From NCBI GenBank assembly GCA_028281925.1, contig JANQIX010000054.1, positions 1-64,000 of the forward strand: DNA of 64,000 bases, in the 5' to 3' direction. Origin of the DNA: Alphaproteobacteria bacterium. GTDB lineage: Bacteria > Pseudomonadota > Alphaproteobacteria > DSM-16000 > Inquilinaceae. The notes below the pieces were generated by a model that worked only from the letters and a program-made list of their open reading frames with translations, did not search any database and was not told where the DNA came from. The translations under genes and the position numbers were made by a program. This document shows positions 9,117 through 17,090 of the stretch, one piece after another (position 1 is the stretch's first letter; each line of letters opens with the position of its first letter).

Positions 9117-9944
9117 TTAGTGCGTCATGAAGACCGGCCGTTCGGAGGCCTTCAGGGTCGCCACGATCGTAGAGCCGAATTTCTTGCCGAGCATGGCCTT
9201 ACGGTAGTGGGTGCCCAGCACCAGCAGGTCGGCGCCGATCCTGTTGGCTTCGGCGGGGATGCCCTCCAGAACCGGGGCGTCGACCACGGCCGTCGTCGCC
9301 TCCGCACCATAGGTCCGGACATAGTCGGCGGCGCTATCCACCGCGCGGTGGTTCTCTGCACTTGCGTTGCCGAAGAAAACGATATGCAGCCGGCAGTCGG
9401 GCCAGAGGTTGAGCTGCATGAAGCGCTTCATGGCCTTGGCCGATTCCGCCGTACCGTCATAGCCGATCATGGTGACGCCGATCGGGCGATGGCCCTCGGT
9501 GATCGCCAGGATCGGCCGCACGCCGCGATCGACCAGCCGCAGCAGGGCATTTTCCGGCTCCGCCACGACGCCGTTGTGGAACCAGCCGCGCAGACCCAGC
9601 ACGCACAGATCGTGATACCGCCAGGCGTCGGCCAGTGCGTCGAAGGGATCCTTCTCTGCTCGGATGATGGAAAACGGCACGCTCGCATCTGCGCAGGCCG
9701 CCTCAAACCGCTCCAGCGCCGCTTGCGCCGTCTGTCTGATCTTGGCCACCCGGTCGTCGCGCATCTGCTTGGCGTAGTGCGCGCCGCCGATGGGAACCGG
9801 GCCGACCTTGGCCAGCCTCTCCACATCCACAACCGACATGGCGCTCACCGCCGCGCTGTGGCGGGCCGCAAGCTCGACCGTATAGGCAATCTTCGCTTCG
9901 GTCGCCGGCGTGCCTGCCACGCCGACCAGGATACGCCTGAACAT
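9117..9944 (-). CDS. Tandem universal stress protein (two UspA domains)
   Basis: 275-aa cytoplasmic protein with two UspA folds. Domain one starts at MFRRILVGVAGT and domain two at about residue 150 (IGVTMIGYDGT). The second ends with ADLLVLGTHYRKAMLGKKFG, close to the G-2x-G-9x-G(S/T) nucleotide-binding signature; the first copy is degenerate there. I chose the start at 9944 because a GAGAGG ribosome site precedes it and the fold begins immediately; a start 18 bases earlier is possible. It is divergent from the small helix-turn-helix gene at 10089 and follows the sbt operon direction, so it may share stress-dependent expression with both. Confidence 0.88.
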   Translation of the reverse strand: MFRRILVGVAGTPATEAKIAYTVELAARHSAAVSAMSVVDVERLAKVGPVPIGGAHYAKQMRDDRVAKIRQTAQAALERFEAACADASVPFSIIRAEKDPFDALADAWRYHDLCVLGLRGWFHNGVVAEPENALLRLVDRGVRPILAITEGHRPIGVTMIGYDGTAESAKAMKRFMQLNLWPDCRLHIVFFGNASAENHRAVDSAADYVRTYGAEATTAVVDAPVLEGIPAEANRIGADLLVLGTHYRKAMLGKKFGSTIVATLKASERPVFMTH

Positions 9945-10062
9945 GGCCGCAACCTCTCGCAATCGCTCCTAATCTCTCATGAACGTTCATATATAGATAC
10001 AAACCAACAAATTAAAGCTCACATGCATTGAAAATCCGATAATCCGCTACAAAATGGGCTAT

Positions 10063-10071
10063 CTGTTTAGA
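10063..10071. promoter_or_regulatory. Motif shared with the 16.2-kb HTH promoter (CTGTTTAGA)
   Basis: The nonamer CTGTTTAGA lies 18 bases before the first small HTH gene. It recurs in reverse orientation (TCTAAACAG, 16171-16179) before the second one. Each copy has a nearby TATC/GATA flank. It may be an operator for the paired regulators, but two copies are weak evidence. Confidence 0.3.
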
Positions 10072-10088
10072 AACACCATCGAACGAGC

Positions 10089-10265
10089 ATGCTCAGCAAG
10101 CCGCTCATGACCGTGCATGAGGTGGCAGAGGCGTTGAAGGTGACGGAGGCGACGGTCCGCACATGGATTCGCGAGCGCAAGCTGCGGGCCATGAAGGTGG
10201 GCAAGGACTGGCGCGTGACCGTGAACGACGTCGAAGCCTTTCTCGACGAGCACGCCAACAAATAG
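10089..10265 (+). CDS. Small excisionase-type helix-turn-helix protein (upstream of mrp)
   Basis: 58-aa winged-helix protein of the MerR/excisionase group: MTVHEVAEALKVTEATVRTW is the DNA-binding helix-turn-helix and MKVGKDWRV the wing. Such proteins (helix_turn_helix_17 type) act as small DNA-binding regulators or recombination directionality factors. No integrase is nearby, so regulation of the mrp operon, whose first gene begins 89 bases downstream on the same strand, is the more likely role (inference). A close paralogue lies just after the last mrp gene at 16229. The two share the order TVHEVA, LKV, TVR, W-I and E-A-F in the same positions. Confidence 0.85.
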   Translation: MLSKPLMTVHEVAEALKVTEATVRTWIRERKLRAMKVGKDWRVTVNDVEAFLDEHANK

Positions 10266-10354
10266 GTACCCGCTGCGGCTGCCGGCTCGTTGCCGGTATG
10301 GCCGCGGCGGTCAGGGTCTTTTGGCAACCATCAGCCAGGGGGAAGTGAAGCGAG

Positions 10355-12643
10355 ATGACCGGTCCTGCAGCAAGCGAGGCGCCGGCCGGCCATGGGTCGG
10401 GCACGACCGCACTGCGGTGGCTGGCCCCCGTATTGCCGTTGGCGCTGTTCCTCGCGCTGCTCACGCTGCTGCCGGCCATTACCGGTGGGCAGACCGTGCG
10501 GGTCGCCTGGTCATGGGTGCCGAGCCTTGATGTCCAACTCAGCTTCTATGTTGACGGGCTGTCGCTGCTGTTCGCCCTGCTGATCACGGGGATCGGCACG
10601 TTCATCTTCCTCTACGCCGGCACCTATCTGCACGGGCATCCCCGCCTTGCCCGCTTCTACCTCTACCTGACGCTGTTCATGGCCTCGATGCTGGGTCTCG
10701 TCCTGGCCGACAATCTGATCACGTTGTTCGTGTTCTGGGAGCTGACGACCGTCTCCTCCTACCTTCTGATCGGTTTCGATTGCGAAAAGGCGGAAGCTAG
10801 GCGCAACGCCCTGCAGGCGCTGCTGGTCACCGGGATCGGCGGCCTGGCGATGCTGGCCGGCTTCATTCTGTTGGGCACAGCGGCCGGCAGCTTCGAGCTC
10901 AGCGAGATCAACGCCGATGGGGCCGCCATCCGTGAGCATGCGCTCTATCTGCCGATCCTGGCACTGGTGCTGGCGGGCGCGTTCACCAAATCAGCCCAGT
11001 TTCCGTTCCATTTCTGGCTGCCCAACGCAATGGCGGCGCCGACGCCCGTCAGCGCCTATCTGCACTCGGCCACCATGGTGAAGGCCGGCATCTATCTGAT
11101 GGCGCGGGTCCATCCGACCCTGGGCGGAACCGACTGGTGGATGTGGACGCTGCTGCTGTTCGGCGCCGTGACCGCCGTCTGGGCGTCGCTGATGGCGGTG
11201 CGGCAGACCGACCTGAAGCTGATGCTGGCTCACACGACGGTGATGGCGCTGGGCACGCTGACAATGTTCCTGGGCGCGGAGGTGAAGATCGGCATCGCGG
11301 CTGCCGTTACCTTCATCCTGGTGCATTCGCTCTACAAGGCGTCGATGTTCCTTGTGGTCGGCATCATCGACCATGAGACGGGCACGCGGGAAGTCGACCG
11401 CCTGGGCGGCCTGCGCAAGGCAATGCCGATAACGTTCCTGGCCGCGGCGGCGGCTGGATTTTCCATGGCTGGGTTCCCGCCCTTCCTCGGCTTCATCGGC
11501 AAAGAGCTGAAATACGAAGGCGCGCTGGCCATCACGCATGCACCGGTCTTCATGACCGCGGCCGCGCTGGCCGCCAATGCCCTGATGGTGGCGGTGGCGG
11601 CGACCGTCGTGTTCCGGCCGTTCCTGGGGCAGCGCACCGAAACACCGCGCGCGGCCCATGAGGCGCCGTGGTCCATGTGGATCGGTCCCGCGGTGCTGGC
11701 GACGCTGGGCCTGGTGTTCGGCATGGCGCCGGGCATCGTCGGCGTCCGCCTGGTGGAGCCGACGGTGGAGGCGATTCTCTACCGGCCGGAAGACGTCTCG
11801 CTGAAGCTTTGGCACGGCATCAACCTGCCGCTGATGCTGAGCGTGCTGACCGTGCTGCTTGGCCTTGCGGCCTTCCGCTGGCGCAAGCCCTTGGCGGGCG
11901 GGCTCAATTGGCTGGTGCGGGTGCTGCCGACGACCGGCGACCGGGCCTATGACGCGACGCTGGCCGGCATGATGGCGTTCGCCACCTGGCAGTCGGGCGT
12001 GCTGCAGAACGGACGGCAGCGGCGCTATCTGCTGGTCGTGGTGGCCACGTTTGTCCTGGCCGTTGGCGGTACATTGGTTGTCTTCGACGGAGTCGCGTGG
12101 CCCACCAACTGGTCGGTACCGCTCTACGCCTGGGGGGTCCTGGCCCTGATCCTCGCGGGCACGGCAGGCACCATCCTGACACGTTCGCGTCTCGGGGCCG
12201 TCACGGCGCTGGGCGCCGTCGGCACCGGGTCGGCCGTGCTGTTTCTCATGTACGGGGCACCCGACGTGGCCATGACCCAGCTGATGGTGGAGACGCTGGT
12301 GGTCGTTATCGTCGCCCTGGTGCTGCCGCATCTGCCCGGGCTGGCAAGCCGCGGCCATTCCGGGCGCTTCGGCAGATGGCGCGACTGCGTCGTGGCCATC
12401 GGCGCGGGCACCGTGGTGGCCCTGCTGGTGCTGGCGGTCACGACGGTACCGCTGGACCGCGATCTGACGACGTTCTTCGAACAGGCGAGCGTTCCTGAGG
12501 CCTTCGGCCGCAACATCGTGAACGTCATTCTGGTGGACTTCCGGGCGATCGACACCTTCGGCGAGGTCGCGGTCGTCGCGATCGCCGGCCTCGCCAGCTA
12601 TGCCCTGGTGAAGAGCGCACGCCGGCGGCGGGGGGCGAAATAG
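10355..12643 (+). CDS. mrpA: Mrp Na+/H+ antiporter subunit A
   Basis: 762-aa multispanning protein, first subunit of the multisubunit cation/proton antiporter. The N-terminal two thirds are homologous to complex I NuoL, with the proton-channel block ITLFVFWELTTVSSYLLIGF and KSAQFPFHFWLPNAMAAPTPVSAYLHSA visible in parts. The C-terminal third carries the extra MrpA region with GAPDVAMTQLMVETL (DUF4040/NuoJ-like). The length matches MrpA proteins that are separate from MrpB. It starts an operon in which all seven genes abut or overlap by four bases. The complex exchanges cytoplasmic Na+ for protons and supports alkali and salt tolerance. Confidence 0.95.
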   Translation: MTGPAASEAPAGHGSGTTALRWLAPVLPLALFLALLTLLPAITGGQTVRVAWSWVPSLDVQLSFYVDGLSLLFALLITGIGTFIFLYAGTYLHGHPRLARFYLYLTLFMASMLGLVLADNLITLFVFWELTTVSSYLLIGFDCEKAEARRNALQALLVTGIGGLAMLAGFILLGTAAGSFELSEINADGAAIREHALYLPILALVLAGAFTKSAQFPFHFWLPNAMAAPTPVSAYLHSATMVKAGIYLMARVHPTLGGTDWWMWTLLLFGAVTAVWASLMAVRQTDLKLMLAHTTVMALGTLTMFLGAEVKIGIAAAVTFILVHSLYKASMFLVVGIIDHETGTREVDRLGGLRKAMPITFLAAAAAGFSMAGFPPFLGFIGKELKYEGALAITHAPVFMTAAALAANALMVAVAATVVFRPFLGQRTETPRAAHEAPWSMWIGPAVLATLGLVFGMAPGIVGVRLVEPTVEAILYRPEDVSLKLWHGINLPLMLSVLTVLLGLAAFRWRKPLAGGLNWLVRVLPTTGDRAYDATLAGMMAFATWQSGVLQNGRQRRYLLVVVATFVLAVGGTLVVFDGVAWPTNWSVPLYAWGVLALILAGTAGTILTRSRLGAVTALGAVGTGSAVLFLMYGAPDVAMTQLMVETLVVVIVALVLPHLPGLASRGHSGRFGRWRDCVVAIGAGTVVALLVLAVTTVPLDRDLTTFFEQASVPEAFGRNIVNVILVDFRAIDTFGEVAVVAIAGLASYALVKSARRRRGAK

Positions 12644-13060
12644 ATGGACTCGCTGATCCTGCGCACGGCCACGCGGCTGATCGTGGCGCTAATGCTGATC
12701 TTCTCGCTCTTCCTGCTTTGGCGTGGGCACAACCTGCCAGGCGGCGGGTTCATCGGCAGCCTGGTCGCCGCCACGGCCTTCGCCCTATATGCCATGGCCT
12801 GCGGGCCGGCTGCCGTGCGGGCTGCGCTCAGGGTGGATCCGAGGCTCATCGCCAGCGTAGGCCTGCTGATAGCCATGGTAGCTGGTGTGTTGGCGGTGTT
12901 TGCCGGTGACCCCTTCCTGACCGGGCTTTGGAGCAAGCCTGAGATCGGTGGCGCCGTGCTGCCGCTGGGGACGCCGCTGCTGTTCGATATCGGCGTCTAC
13001 CTGACCGTGCTGGGTGCCGTGCTCTCCATCATGCTGGCCCTGGAAGAGCGGGAGGACTGA
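12644..13060 (+). CDS. mrpB: Mrp Na+/H+ antiporter subunit B
   Basis: 138-aa MnhB-domain membrane protein with four hydrophobic helices. The family signature around [21 protein letters not shown] is clear at residues about 25-45. It begins directly after the mrpA stop (TAG ATG), so it is very likely coupled. MrpB sits between MrpA and the NuoK-like MrpC in the complex and is required for antiport. Confidence 0.95.
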   Translation: MDSLILRTATRLIVALMLIFSLFLLWRGHNLPGGGFIGSLVAATAFALYAMACGPAAVRAALRVDPRLIASVGLLIAMVAGVLAVFAGDPFLTGLWSKPEIGGAVLPLGTPLLFDIGVYLTVLGAVLSIMLALEERED

Positions 13061-13066
13061 CGGCCC

Positions 13067-13474
13067 ATGGACGCACTTCTCGCTCTGACGGTCGGCGTGC
13101 TGGTGTCCGGCGCGGTCTATCTGATGCTCAGCCGGCATTTGGTCAGGTTCCTGTTCGGTCTCATCCTGTTGAGCAACGCAGCCAACCTGGTGATCTTCGC
13201 CAGCGGTCGGACGACCCTGGCGCTGCCGCCGCTGGTGCCCGACGGACTTGAGGCACCGGCCGTCACGGTCGCAAACGCCCTGCCGCAGGCGCTGATCCTG
13301 ACGGCCATCGTCATCGGTTTCGGCCTGCTGGCCTTCGCGATGGTGCTGGCCTATCGGGCCTACCAGTCGCTGGGCACCGTTGACACGGATGCCATGCGCG
13401 TCGCGGAGCCGGACGTGAACGGTGCGGGCGAGGCTGCGGAAGAGCCGGCGCCGGCGCGGAGCGAAGCGGCATGA
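13067..13474 (+). CDS. mrpC: Mrp Na+/H+ antiporter subunit C
   Basis: 135-aa NuoK-like membrane protein with three transmembrane helices, ending in an acidic/alanine-rich cytoplasmic tail. Conserved features include the LFGLILLSNAANLVIF helix and the DPLPQALILTAIVIGF-like block, here DGLEAPAVTV followed by NALPQALILTAIVIGF. It follows mrpB by six bases, and its stop overlaps the mrpD start (ATGA). The order B-C-D is the standard one. Confidence 0.95.
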   Translation: MDALLALTVGVLVSGAVYLMLSRHLVRFLFGLILLSNAANLVIFASGRTTLALPPLVPDGLEAPAVTVANALPQALILTAIVIGFGLLAFAMVLAYRAYQSLGTVDTDAMRVAEPDVNGAGEAAEEPAPARSEAA

Positions 13475-14988
13475 GCTGGCTGACCGTTCTTCCCATCCTG
13501 ATCCCGCTGACCACGGCGGTCTTCGCCGCACTCGCCTGGCAGAACCTGCCGGCCCAGCGGGTTATCGGACTGATCGGGGCCACCGCGCTGTTTGTCCTGT
13601 CCGTCGTGCTGATGGTGGTGGTCTGGCAGGACGGCGTGCTGGCCGCCCAGATGGGCGCATGGCCGGCCCCCTTCGGTATCACGCTGGTGGTCGACAATCT
13701 GAGTGCCGCCATGGTGGTGATCACAGGGATCACCGGTCTCGCAGTGGCGGTCTATTCCATTGCGGACATCGGCCGGGTGGAGGCGAATGCCGGCTTCCAC
13801 CCCATGCTGCATTTCCTGCTGGCCGGCGTTTCGGGGGCTTTCGTCACCGGCGACATCTTCAACCTCTATGTCTGGTTCGAGGTGATGCTGATCGCCTCGT
13901 TCGCCCTTCTGGTCGTCGGCGGCGGTCGGGCGCAGTTCGACGGCGCCGTGAAATACGTGGCGCTGAACCTGTTCTCCACCGTGATGTTCCTGAGCGCCGT
14001 CGGCCTGCTCTACGGCATGACCGGGACTTTGAACCTGGCCGATCTGCACATGAAGGTGCGGGAGGTGGAGAATACGGGCCTGCTGGCCGCCGTCGCGGTG
14101 ATGTTCCTGGTCGCGTTCGGCATCAAATCCGCGGTGTTTCCGCTGTTCTTCTGGCTGCCGGCCTCGTACCACACACCGCCGGTGGCCGTGTCGGCCATCT
14201 TCTCCGCGCTGCTGACGAAGGTCGGCGTCTATGCGCTGATCCGCGTGTTCACGCTGGTCTTCAGCCCCGAGGCGCTGGGCGAGGCCTTTGACTGGATCCA
14301 GACGCTGCTGCTGTGGATTGCGGCGCTCACCATGATCACCGGCGTGCTGGGGGCTGCCGCGCAGACTGAGATACGGCGCATCCTCTCATTCCACATCATC
14401 AGCCAGATCGGCTACATGATCATGGGGCTGGCGCTCTATACGGCGCTAGGCATCGTCGGCGCGGTCTTCTACATCCTGCACCACATCATCGTGAAGGCGA
14501 ACCTGTTCCTGGTCAGCGGGGTCGCCAACCGGCTGACGGGATCGTACGACCTGAAGAAGATCGGCGGCCTCTACAAATCCAAGCCGTTCCTGGCGGTCCT
14601 GTTCCTGATCCCCGCCTTCTCCCTGGCAGGCTTTCCGCCCCTGTCCGGCTTCTGGGCGAAATACGTGCTGATCAAGGCCGGGCTGGAAGTCGACGCCTAT
14701 TGGATCGTGGCTGCCGCCCTGGTGGTCGGTCTGCTGACCATCTTCTCCATGACGAAGATCTGGGCGGAAGCGTTCTGGAAACCGCATCCGGGCGGTGACG
14801 GCGCCATCGCCGTCACGGTCGACCGCGGCGCCATGCTGGCACTCACCCTGCCGATCGCCGCTCTGGCGCTGATCACGGTGGCCATCGGCCTCTATGCCGA
14901 GCCGTTGCTGAGCCTGGCGGAACGGGCGGCCGGCGAACTGATGGATCCCGCGGCCTATGTCCGCGCCGTACTGGGAGCAGGCGCATGA
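13471..14988 (+). CDS. mrpD: Mrp Na+/H+ antiporter subunit D
   Basis: 505-aa NuoN/NuoM-like antiporter subunit with about 14 transmembrane helices. The conserved acidic residue is in NLYVWFEVMLIASFALLV, and the lysine-containing helix is GIKSAVFPLFFWLPASYHTP; both positions are essential for proton translocation in MrpD homologues. The start overlaps the mrpC stop, and its own stop overlaps the mrpE start, in each case as ATGA. Confidence 0.96.
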   Translation: MSWLTVLPILIPLTTAVFAALAWQNLPAQRVIGLIGATALFVLSVVLMVVVWQDGVLAAQMGAWPAPFGITLVVDNLSAAMVVITGITGLAVAVYSIADIGRVEANAGFHPMLHFLLAGVSGAFVTGDIFNLYVWFEVMLIASFALLVVGGGRAQFDGAVKYVALNLFSTVMFLSAVGLLYGMTGTLNLADLHMKVREVENTGLLAAVAVMFLVAFGIKSAVFPLFFWLPASYHTPPVAVSAIFSALLTKVGVYALIRVFTLVFSPEALGEAFDWIQTLLLWIAALTMITGVLGAAAQTEIRRILSFHIISQIGYMIMGLALYTALGIVGAVFYILHHIIVKANLFLVSGVANRLTGSYDLKKIGGLYKSKPFLAVLFLIPAFSLAGFPPLSGFWAKYVLIKAGLEVDAYWIVAAALVVGLLTIFSMTKIWAEAFWKPHPGGDGAIAVTVDRGAMLALTLPIAALALITVAIGLYAEPLLSLAERAAGELMDPAAYVRAVLGAGA

Positions 14989-15461
14989 GTTCGCTTCTGC
15001 TGCTGAACCTGTTCCTGGCCTTTGCCTGGTGCGCGGCCTTCGGCACGTTCACGCTTCTGAGCCTGCTGATCGGCTTTGTCGTCGGCAGCGCGGCGCTCTG
15101 GTTCACGAGGCCGCTGTATGGCGATACCGGCTACTTCCTGCACGGCGGCCGCATGGTGCGGCTCGGCGTCTTCTTCGTCTACGAATTGGTCGTGTCCAGC
15201 CTGCGCGTGGTCTGGGACGTGCTGACGCCGGAGGTCCGCAGCCGCCCCGGCATCCTGGCTGTGCCGATCGAGGCGGAGACGGATATGGAAATCATGCTGC
15301 TGGCCAACCTGATCTCGCTGACGCCCGGCACGTTAAGCCTCGACGTGTCGACGGACCGGAAGGTCCTTTATGTGCACGCAATGTTCATCGACGACCCGGC
15401 AACATCGGTCGCCGAGGTCAAAGAGGGCATGGAGCGGCGCCTCTTGGAGGTGATGCGATGA
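14985..15461 (+). CDS. mrpE: Mrp Na+/H+ antiporter subunit E
   Basis: 158-aa MnhE-family protein: two N-terminal transmembrane helices, then a soluble domain with the signature NLISLTPGTLSLDVS. The length is usual for the family. It overlaps mrpD and mrpF by four bases each, indicating tight translational coupling along the operon. Confidence 0.95.
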   Translation: MSSLLLLNLFLAFAWCAAFGTFTLLSLLIGFVVGSAALWFTRPLYGDTGYFLHGGRMVRLGVFFVYELVVSSLRVVWDVLTPEVRSRPGILAVPIEAETDMEIMLLANLISLTPGTLSLDVSTDRKVLYVHAMFIDDPATSVAEVKEGMERRLLEVMR

Positions 15462-15757
15462 CGACGGAGGCCCTTCTGGACTATGCCATTCTTGTCGGCT
15501 TCGGGTTTCTGTTCGCAGGCATGGCGCTGGCCTTCACGCGGCTGATGCGTGGGCCCAGCATGGCGGACCGTGTCGTTGCCCTGGACCTGATCGCGATTCT
15601 GGCCGTCGCCGTCATGGGGCTGCTGGCGATCGAAGACGCTGCGCCTGTCTTCGTCGATGTCGCCATCACGCTGGCTCTGGTCGCCTTTCTCGGCACCGTG
15701 GCCTTCGCCCGCTATGTCGAGACGCGGCGCGGGCGCGAAGACTCCGATACGGCATGA
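15458..15757 (+). CDS. mrpF: Mrp Na+/H+ antiporter subunit F
   Basis: 99-aa protein with three hydrophobic helices. The family block RLMRGPSMADRVVALDLI, including the conserved Asp, is visible at residues about 28-45. It starts inside the mrpE stop codon (ATGA). MrpF forms part of the proposed sodium path with MrpA and MrpG. Confidence 0.95.
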   Translation: MTTEALLDYAILVGFGFLFAGMALAFTRLMRGPSMADRVVALDLIAILAVAVMGLLAIEDAAPVFVDVAITLALVAFLGTVAFARYVETRRGREDSDTA

Positions 15758-15773
15758 ACGGGAACCGTAAGCC

Positions 15774-16160
15774 ATGATCGATGTGCTGGTGGCCCTGTTG
15801 ATCGTCGGTGGTGCTTTCTTTGCGTTCGTTGCCGGCCTCGGTGTGCTGCGCATGCCGGACATCATGATCCGCATGCATGCGTCGACGAAGGCCGGGACGC
15901 TGGGCTGCGGCATGATCCTGCTGGCTGTGGCGCTGCACTTCCAGGATACGGCGACGGCTTCGCGTGCGATCGCCGCGATCCTGTTCATCCTGATCACAGC
16001 GCCGGTCGCAGCCCACATGATCGGCCGTGCGGCCTATCGCACGGGCGTGCCGCTGTGGCACGGCAATGTGATCGATGAGATGGCGTCCGATTCAAGCTGC
16101 CCCGCGAGGGACGGCACCGAGGTCAGGGAGACTACCGCCGATACGCCCGATGTACGCTGA
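15774..16160 (+). CDS. mrpG: Mrp Na+/H+ antiporter subunit G
   Basis: 128-aa last subunit of the antiporter with three hydrophobic helices. The conserved GLGVLRMPDIMIRMHASTKA segment (residues about 22-41) identifies MrpG. A hydrophilic tail of about 35 residues extends beyond the usual domain end. It lies 16 bases after mrpF and completes an uninterrupted A-G operon. No rho-independent terminator follows; the next feature is the second small HTH gene. Confidence 0.95.
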   Translation: MIDVLVALLIVGGAFFAFVAGLGVLRMPDIMIRMHASTKAGTLGCGMILLAVALHFQDTATASRAIAAILFILITAPVAAHMIGRAAYRTGVPLWHGNVIDEMASDSSCPARDGTEVRETTADTPDVR

Positions 16161-16170
16161 TGAAAAGTCA

Positions 16171-16179
16171 TCTAAACAG
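16171..16179. promoter_or_regulatory. Inverted copy of the HTH-promoter motif (TCTAAACAG)
   Basis: Reverse complement of the nonamer seen at 10063. It lies between the mrpG stop and the second small HTH gene, 50 bases before its start. The paired occurrence before both paralogous regulators is the only evidence for function. Confidence 0.3.
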
Positions 16180-16228
16180 CGATAAACTGGGTAATGTCGT
16201 GATCAACATCGTTGGGCGATGATCTGCA

Positions 16229-16426
16229 ATGCTGTCGAGGCCGATGCTGACGGTGCACGAGGTCGCCGATCTTCTTAAGGTAAAGGAGAGCACGGTCCGG
16301 GCGTGGATAAATGACCGGACGCTGCGGGCGATCAAGTTCGGCCGCGAATGGCGGGTGCCGTTCAAGGACCTCGAGGCGTTCGTCAATGCCAACGCCAACC
16401 GGCCGCCGGACAGCGGAACGGCCTGA
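16229..16426 (+). CDS. Small excisionase-type helix-turn-helix protein (downstream of mrp)
   Basis: 65-aa paralogue of the protein at 10089. It has the same helix-turn-helix (LTVHEVADLLKVKESTVRAW), wing (IKFGREWRV) and C-terminal helix (DLEAFVNANAN), with a short extra tail. It follows mrpG by 68 bases on the same strand, so the antiporter operon is bracketed by two related DNA-binding proteins. No recombinase, tRNA or repeat that would mark an integrated element is seen at either end. Role as regulator of mrp, or as antagonist of the first copy, is inference. Confidence 0.85.
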   Translation: MLSRPMLTVHEVADLLKVKESTVRAWINDRTLRAIKFGREWRVPFKDLEAFVNANANRPPDSGTA

Positions 16427-16466
16427 TGCCTCAAGTATTCGATGGGTCAGGACGCGGTTGCCCGGT

Positions 16467-16961
16467 TCAACCGGAAGAACACGCGCTCACCACGATCTCG
16501 CAGGTCTGACCCTCGCCATCGTTGCAGTTCGACAGGGCATCGGCTTCGGCCTCTGCCAGTGAACTGCGCGTGGCCCAGCCGTGGGCGCCATACTTCTCCG
16601 ACGTTGCGACTGCCAGGCACCGGCCACGCGAGAACGTGACTTCCAGGGCGCAGGTGCTGTCCCCGCACTGCTCGATCGCATTCTTGTGGGCGGCAGATGC
16701 GGTCGTCTGGTCGACGGCCAAGCCCCAGGCATCGCCGCAATACGAGGTTGCGCAGGCCAGAGCGCCGTAGAGATAACCGTCGGCCACATTCAGTTGAGAG
16801 CAGTCTGCCGTATCGGTTCCGGCCTCGCAGACCGACGTGCCGATACCCGGCTCGTCGCACTCGCCGTCGTTGGCGAATTCGCACATCTGCGCCGACGCCG
16901 ATGTCGCCCACAACAACAGGCAGGCGACACCGAATAGAAACTGCAGCGGGCGCCTTCCCAT
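16467..16961 (-). CDS. Secreted Cys-rich protein, Notch-repeat-like segment plus DUF4189
   Basis: 164 aa with a clear signal peptide ending at SASAQ (about residue 25). After it comes a cysteine-rich segment with the pattern CEFANDGECDEP...C...GTDTADC, resembling a calcium-binding Lin/Notch repeat as seen in many alphaproteobacterial secreted proteins. It is followed by a DUF4189 domain (LYGALACATS, ALEVTFSRGRCLAVA, AEADALSNC) with further paired cysteines that probably form disulfides in the periplasm. A GGAGG ribosome site precedes the ATG. DUF4189 proteins are mostly uncharacterised. It is convergent with the HTH gene. Confidence 0.75.
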   Translation of the reverse strand: MGRRPLQFLFGVACLLLWATSASAQMCEFANDGECDEPGIGTSVCEAGTDTADCSQLNVADGYLYGALACATSYCGDAWGLAVDQTTASAAHKNAIEQCGDSTCALEVTFSRGRCLAVATSEKYGAHGWATRSSLAEAEADALSNCNDGEGQTCEIVVSACSSG

Positions 16962-17090
16962 GGCAATCCTCCCTAGTCGGGCTATCGACGCCCTTACGAT
17001 ACCGCGGACGCCTGCCCGCGGTCAGCCAGAGTCGGGGCGGGTCTTGGTCACACGGCGATTGCCGGCATCTGCCCACCTCGCACCGGCGTG

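Noticed and set aside
10991-12358. Minus-strand open frame opposite mrpA
   Set aside because: Low-complexity His/Gln/Arg-rich product, opposite a conserved membrane protein.
10089-16426. Possible integrated element bounded by the two excisionase-like genes
   Set aside because: No integrase, tRNA, direct repeat or composition change found; mrp operon composition matches the chromosome.
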